Below, piece after piece: positions 60,378 through 64,000 of a stretch of 64,000 nt of DNA. This DNA comes from Paraflavitalea pollutisoli (GTDB lineage: Bacteria > Bacteroidota > Bacteroidia > Chitinophagales > Chitinophagaceae), in NCBI RefSeq assembly GCF_029360705.1, contig NZ_JARKMX010000008.1:1425949-1489948 (forward strand). Direction: 5' to 3'. The position numbers and the translations under genes are program-made. The notes under the pieces were generated by a model. The model saw nothing but the letters and a program-made list of their open reading frames with translations. It was not told the origin of the DNA and made no database searches. Within the stretch, counting starts at the first letter, position 1. Every line of letters starts with the position of its first letter.

Positions 60378-60399
60378 GGAGTTTCCGGGGAGTTTCGTG
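60378..60399. repeat. Second 11-bp repeat family, GGAGTTTCnnG (2 units)
   Basis: GGAGTTTCCGG and GGAGTTTCGTG follow directly, again with an 11-bp period, 28 bp after the first array. Confidence 0.6.
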
Positions 60400-60484
60400 C
60401 AGGTGGCAGACCTGTCAGAAAGGAGGCAGTGGCAGGAAATACGGCCTGTGAGTTAACAGCATAGTATCCCCATACTGTCTGCAG

Positions 60485-60588
60485 ATTGCCTACGGATTGC
60501 CTACACATTGCCTGGCCGCTCAATGAGCGGAGGCCATGTTTTCCCGGTGTGTAGGCAATATGCAGGCATACTGTAGGCTATCACCGGG
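60485..60588. repeat. Inverted 11-bp repeat array with central hairpin
   Basis: ATTGCCT occurs at 60485, 60496 and 60507. AGGC in the opposite orientation occurs at 60553, 60564 and 60575; both sets have an 11-bp period. Perfect inverted repeats are ATTGCCTACACA (60496-60507) with TGTGTAGGCAAT (60548-60559), CCGCTCA-A-TGAGCGG (60516-60530), and CCCGGTG (60543-60549) with CACCGGG (60582-60588). The first and third pairs overlap and exclude each other. Confidence 0.75.
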
Positions 60589-60825
60589 CAATTGGTAACC
60601 TATTGGAGTCTAAAAGCTTACGCCTAAATATACGAAATTATCCGCATAGATCCACCAAGTTTTCAAAAAAACACCCTTTTTACCGAAAAAGCCCCCTAAT
60701 TACCTCAAACAGGTAGTTAATACCGCTTTCAGCTACAAATAAACCGGCAACTCAAACATAGGCCAGGACGTTTCTGGGATAGTGGATGCCTGCACCATGC
60801 GACACAGAACCATAAAAACAAAAAA

Positions 60826-60881
60826 GCACCGGGTTAATAGTCTATACTTGCGTAGGCTTGTATAGTTTACTAATCCAATGC
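60826..60881 (-). terminator. Long imperfect hairpin, likely terminator downstream of yajQ
   Basis: Arms of 22 bases (60826-60847 and 60860-60881) agree at 16 positions and end in a perfect CTATAC/GTATAG. On the minus strand the hairpin is followed by TTTTTTGTTTTTATGG. It lies 140 bp after the yajQ stop. Confidence 0.5.
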
Positions 60882-61020
60882 TTTTGTTTGCGCTCTCAAC
60901 ACTTTTGATTGAATTTTGAGCGACTATCTACATCTAAGATACTATTACGAATAGGCTGATTCCAAATTTTCACCGGCTTCGATATGCACCAGTTCTGCAC
61001 CTGGTTATGCACATCGGGAC

Positions 61021-61512
61021 CTAACTCCGCATATTCTCGTACTGCAGCGCCAGGCCCAGTTCAGCACCCCGGCACAGCGCGATCACCTCTTGCAGGTCAT
61101 CGATCTTTTTGCCGGTTACCCGTACCATATCGTCCATGATTGCTACCTGCACCTTCAGGCCCGAATCCTTGATCAGCTTCACGATCTTTTTGGCATCTTC
61201 CTGCTTCAGGCCGTTGCGCACACTGATCTCCTGCTTGATCAATTTACCGCTGGGGAAAGGCTCTTTAGACGTATCGAAAGCCTGGGGAACTATACCTTGC
61301 TTGTGGGCACGATTGATCAGCACATCGACCAGCTGACCCATTTTCATCTCGTCTTCGGTCTCGAGTTTGATCTTGAATTCCTTTTTATCCAGGTTGACCA
61401 CCACATGGGTACCTTTAAAATCATACCGGTTGGTGATCTCTTTACTGGTTACGTTGACGGCATTGTCCAATGCCTGGGCGTCTACTTTACTAACGATGTC
61501 GAATGAGGGCAT
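61021..61512 (-). CDS. yajQ: YajQ family nucleotide-binding protein
   Basis: A 163-residue cytosolic protein with two ferredoxin-like domains. Typical stretches are PSFDIVSKVDAQALDNAVNV, ITNRYDFKGTHVVVNLDKKE, LVDVLINRAHKQGIVPQAFD and KKIVKLIKDSGLKVQVAIMD. Some YajQ proteins bind cyclic di-GMP; others are described only as nucleic-acid-binding. The start at 61512 gives the standard MPSFDIVSK opening, and the longer frame upstream is not family-like. It is divergent from the metallophosphoesterase, 75 bp apart. Confidence 0.95.
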   Translation of the reverse strand: MPSFDIVSKVDAQALDNAVNVTSKEITNRYDFKGTHVVVNLDKKEFKIKLETEDEMKMGQLVDVLINRAHKQGIVPQAFDTSKEPFPSGKLIKQEISVRNGLKQEDAKKIVKLIKDSGLKVQVAIMDDMVRVTGKKIDDLQEVIALCRGAELGLALQYENMRS

Positions 61513-61587
61513 GGCAACATTTTGCGCAAAGCTAGGGAATGTATCCAAAACATAATATGCTAATTTGCCGGAGAAATCTTTCCTGCG

Positions 61588-62355
61588 ATGAACACCTATG
61601 TAATGGGAGATATCCATGGCGCCCACAAAGCCATGGTGCAATGCCTGCAACGGGCCGGGTTCAACTACCGGCAAGATACCCTGATACAGCTGGGTGATAT
61701 CGCCGATGGGTACGATGAGGTCTATGATTGTGTAGAAGAATTGCTGAAGATCGACAACCACGTGGCGATCCGGGGCAACCATGACCAATGGTTTTTCCAC
61801 TTCCTGGAAACCGGGCTCCACCCTCAATCCTGGGCGCAAGGCGGCGAAGGCACCCTACGCTCCTACCTCAAGGCGCTGGGCATGGAAGGATTGATCCCCC
61901 TGTACGGCAATACACCCGCCAGCGCCCTGCAGCCCGCGGAGATACCACGCTCCCACCGTGCCTTCTTTGCCGCGCAACGATTATTCCATATCGATGGCCT
62001 CAACAACTGCTATGTACATGCCGGGTTCGACAGAACGCTCCCCATCAACATCCAACCCAAAGAGATCTATTACTGGGATCGCCACCTATGGCTGCAGGCA
62101 CTATCCTGGGAAGCCACCAACCGCCGCAGAATCAGGAAGACAAAATTCCATATGGATACACCCTTTCAGGAAGTATTCATCGGTCATACCCGCACGCTGA
62201 TGTGGGATACCGACCAACCCATGAAAGCGGCCAATATTTACAATATCGATACAGGAGGCGGAGGAGGAGGAAGAATTACCATCATGAATGTAGCCACCCA
62301 TGAATATTGGCAATCGGATCCGGTTAATGAGCTCTATAAAGTCTCCTACCGGTAA
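61588..62355 (+). CDS. Calcineurin-like metallophosphoesterase (PP-family)
   Basis: A 255-residue cytosolic phosphatase. The metal-binding motifs of the family are present: GDIHGAHKAM (D-x-H), LIQLGDIADGYDEVYDCVEE (GDxxD), VAIRGNHDQWFFHF (GNHD) and the late EVFIGHTRTLMW (GH). The short length and GDIHG opening place it with the bacteriophage-lambda-type and ApaH-like serine/threonine phosphatases. The substrate may be a phosphoprotein or Ap4A. A Gly-rich run (DTGGGGGGRI) sits near the C-terminus, where the family usually has GCVFGG-like turns. It is not clearly part of an operon. Confidence 0.9.
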   Translation: MNTYVMGDIHGAHKAMVQCLQRAGFNYRQDTLIQLGDIADGYDEVYDCVEELLKIDNHVAIRGNHDQWFFHFLETGLHPQSWAQGGEGTLRSYLKALGMEGLIPLYGNTPASALQPAEIPRSHRAFFAAQRLFHIDGLNNCYVHAGFDRTLPINIQPKEIYYWDRHLWLQALSWEATNRRRIRKTKFHMDTPFQEVFIGHTRTLMWDTDQPMKAANIYNIDTGGGGGGRITIMNVATHEYWQSDPVNELYKVSYR

Positions 62356-62450
62356 TCAATTCCCGCATTTGTACAAATTCCCATTTGTAGCATGGCATTC
62401 CCTGTGCGGTAATTCATTCCATGAACGGGAGAATCAGTAAGGTAGGTACA

Positions 62451-62478
62451 TGAAAAAGGCCCCATAGACATGGGGCCC
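62451..62478 (-). terminator. Hairpin with minus-strand T-run
   Basis: GGCCCCA and TGGGGCC form a perfect 7-bp stem around a 6-base loop. On the minus strand CTTTTT follows immediately. It lies 656 bp beyond the stop of the outer-membrane barrel gene and 96 bp after the metallophosphoesterase stop. Confidence 0.55.
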
Positions 62479-62620
62479 GTTAACCAAAACTAACTGCTTA
62501 TGAGAAAAAATTTATAATTGCTTTATATAAGAATAACGTTTGTCGATCTGCTTTGTTCCCGGTCCTTTGCTGCATCATTCGAACAATCTATAAACGACGG
62601 CACTGTCCATTTTATTTTAC

Positions 62621-62743
62621 ATGTACGAAATTCCACATCCTACCAGGTACATTAGTGCTATCGCTATCAGTATAATTTTCTTCATCGTTGGCTATATATA
62701 TAAGACCATTTTAAAAAGAAAAGGTTGTACCAACACCTGTTAA
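62621..62743 (+). CDS. Possible 40-residue single-helix membrane peptide
   Basis: An ATG-to-TAA frame of 41 codons within the 778-bp gap 62356-63133. The product begins MYEIPHPTRY, continues with a continuous hydrophobic stretch (residues about 11-27, ISAIAISIIFFIVGYIY), and ends in a basic tail with KRKGCTNTC. This has the look of a small membrane protein with its positive end in the cytoplasm. No perfect -7 element precedes it and I know no homologue, so it may be a chance ORF. Nothing else in the gap looks coding. Confidence 0.3.
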   Translation: MYEIPHPTRYISAIAISIIFFIVGYIYKTILKRKGCTNTC

Positions 62744-62989
62744 AATTTTCCAAAAGCAGCACCAATCGATTTAAAAGAGCAACAAGTCAAATGTCCACCA
62801 CTAAACGCATTTAGCAACCGAATTACCGTATCAATAACGGTTCATTAACATCCCTCACATGGTCAGCGACCATCTTTTCCGCCTGAATATTTTTTACCCC
62901 CAATATCATCCGGATCGATGGTCACTGACTTCCCTGCGGCTACTTGATCTGTTTGTTTTTCATGCTACTTTCTTTCCGAGGTGATGCAC

Positions 62990-63025
62990 TTTCCCATTTG
63001 ACGTCAAACGGTTCAATTTGGGAAA
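62990..63025. promoter_or_regulatory. Nested palindromes near the end of the barrel gene
   Basis: TTTGACGTCAAA (62997-63008) is a perfect 12-bp palindrome enclosed by TTTCCCA (62990-62996) and TGGGAAA (63019-63025). It is about 110 bp downstream of the barrel gene stop. The function is unknown. Confidence 0.35.
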
Positions 63026-63133
63026 CACGTTTTGTGTTGCAATCCTCATACCAGGCAACAATTACCGGAAAGTGGTATGCCTTGCGATGATTTCGGTTGT
63101 GTGATTGGCCGTTAGCACCCGCAAACGGTTGCG

Positions 63134-64000
63134 TTATTCCCCACCACCTTTTACACGATTCTGTTCGTCGCCAGCACCCCCTTTCTTGCGTTGCTGACCG
63201 TTGCCATTCTTCAAAGGCTTACCAAAGCGATACGTAAAGGTGACATTGACCACCCGGCTATCCCGATAGTTCCTGAAGCGGGCTTCCGTTTCCTGGAAAT
63301 TGATATCGCCCCGGGGCTGTTGTGTATAGAAGATATCGCGTACGTTCAGTTTAACAGTGCCTTTGCTCTTCAACACCTGCTTGGCAATACCAGCCGACAT
63401 TTGTCCAAAAGCTTCCAGCAGGATCTGTCCTTCGGGACCTTTGGTGCGGTACCAGCCACTCAGTTCGGCGCTCCAGCCTTTGTTGAACTTGAACTGGTTG
63501 TTCATGTTCACCATCAGGTTACCCGCCTGCACATCCAGTTGTTCGCCATTCAGCACACCACTGTACTTGGTATAGTTGTAATTGGTGTACACCATCATCG
63601 TGTACCATTTGGCAACAGGCAGCTGCACGCTCACCGACGCCCCTGCATTTTCCCGGCGACCGATATTACCCTGGCGAACGATGGTGGCATAGCCCTTGTC
63701 ACCGTTGGCCAGTTCTTCCTGGCTGAACGTTTCATTGAACAGGTCTTTTGTCAGGCTATAGTTCAACGTCGTAGTCAGGAATCCCTTGTAGATATGTGTC
63801 ACTTCGTAGTTGTTGGAATACTGTGGCTTCAGGAAGGGGTTGCCGGAACCATAGGTGAACTTATCGATGAAGAACAGGAAAGGGTTCAGGTTCTCGTAAG
63901 AGGGACGATCGATACGACGACCGAAAGAAACGCCAAACTGGTTGTCCTTATTGGCATTGTAACTTATATAAACCGTAGGGAAAAATCCATTATAGGTGCG
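63134..64000 (-). CDS. Outer-membrane beta-barrel family protein (OMP_b-brl_3), C-terminal part
   Basis: The frame is open to the last base of the window, so only the C-terminal 288 residues are seen. The visible part starts within the barrel: VSFGRRIDRPSYENLNPFLF and TYGSGNPFLKPQYSNNYEV are hallmarks of the TonB-receptor-like OMP_b-brl_3 family. The barrel ends at RVVNVTFTYRFGKPL, followed by a Lys/Gly/Gln-rich tail. It should be an outer-membrane protein, presumably with an N-terminal carboxypeptidase-like domain outside the window. The truncation is due to the window edge. Confidence 0.9.
   Translation of the reverse strand, partial: RTYNGFFPTVYISYNANKDNQFGVSFGRRIDRPSYENLNPFLFFIDKFTYGSGNPFLKPQYSNNYEVTHIYKGFLTTTLNYSLTKDLFNETFSQEELANGDKGYATIVRQGNIGRRENAGASVSVQLPVAKWYTMMVYTNYNYTKYSGVLNGEQLDVQAGNLMVNMNNQFKFNKGWSAELSGWYRTKGPEGQILLEAFGQMSAGIAKQVLKSKGTVKLNVRDIFYTQQPRGDINFQETEARFRNYRDSRVVNVTFTYRFGKPLKNGNGQQRKKGGAGDEQNRVKGGGE

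Noticed and set aside
60361-60380. tRNA-like GTTCGAGT T-loop sequence
   Set aside because: No acceptor, D or anticodon arms can be built around it.
60239-60523. Minus-strand open frame of 94 codons across the 11-bp repeat arrays
   Set aside because: The repeats have a period not divisible by three, the product has no recognisable domain, and no start or promoter context is present. It is best seen as chance.
60295-60588. CRISPR array
   Set aside because: Units are 11 bp with no spacers of regular length and no cas genes nearby.

Overview
The window is a stretch of chromosome from a Bacteroidota bacterium, most likely a member of the Chitinophagaceae. The evidence is the gene content: DUF4270, DUF4294, DUF4876, DUF6850 and GSCFA proteins, an OMP_b-brl_3 barrel, B-type ribosomal protein L31 and a futalosine-route menaquinone enzyme. 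Many genes are also preceded by the Bacteroidota -7 promoter element TAnnTTTG, and Shine-Dalgarno sequences are scarce. Base composition and coding style look uniform. I see no rRNA, tRNA, CRISPR array, prophage or insertion sequence.

Layout. 1-9.3 kb: the C-terminal part of DnaE, thioredoxin, two paralogous surface lipoproteins and a CNT nucleoside transporter. 9.3-17 kb: aminofutalosine synthase (mqnE), a methyltransferase, L-serine ammonia-lyase, an FKBP lipoprotein, small membrane proteins, an HU-CCDC81-like membrane protein, a DUF985 cupin, a DUF1080 protein and an unidentified secreted protein. 17-23.5 kb: two MacB/FtsX-type ABC permeases and a DUF1624 membrane protein, all on the minus strand. 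23.5-28.9 kb: an operon of a broken TonB-dependent receptor, a DUF4876 lipoprotein and a DUF6850 barrel. 28.9-35.7 kb: dnaK, a YdeI-like protein, a divergent AraC/VOC pair, GtrA and argS. 35.8-45.7 kb: a Tat-exported GH109-like oxidoreductase/glycosidase followed by an N-acetylhexosamine kinase-like protein, GSCFA, HMG-CoA lyase, an M20 amidohydrolase, a YiiX-like lipoprotein, RlmB, a Nudix hydrolase and metK. 45.7-51.1 kb: DUF4270, a half-length glycogen-synthase-like protein, panC, panD, a UPF0104 membrane protein and rfaE2. 51.1-54.8 kb: DUF4294 and ccmF-ccmE. 55-64 kb: an agmatinase-family enzyme, a small membrane protein, a hemerythrin-like protein, tpiA, a GlmU-like protein, rpmE2, a 1.1 kb repeat-rich intergenic region, yajQ, a metallophosphoesterase and a partial outer-membrane barrel.

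Most genes are housekeeping genes: replication, translation, cofactor synthesis (pantothenate, menaquinone, SAM, heptose) and cytochrome c maturation. The accessory parts are cell-envelope modules: the lipoprotein pair, the permease block, the decaying TonB operon and the GalNAc-type glycan salvage pair.

The least explained features are three. First, a roughly 300 bp intergenic locus (60295-60588) built of several families of 11-bp-period repeats, ending in an inverted array with competing hairpins. Second, three operator-like 15-bp repeats spaced 30-31 bp apart at the head of the broken TonB operon. Third, a stem-loop in the short rpmE2 leader that could be a ribosomal-protein leader. I found no convincing complete new defence or mobile system.
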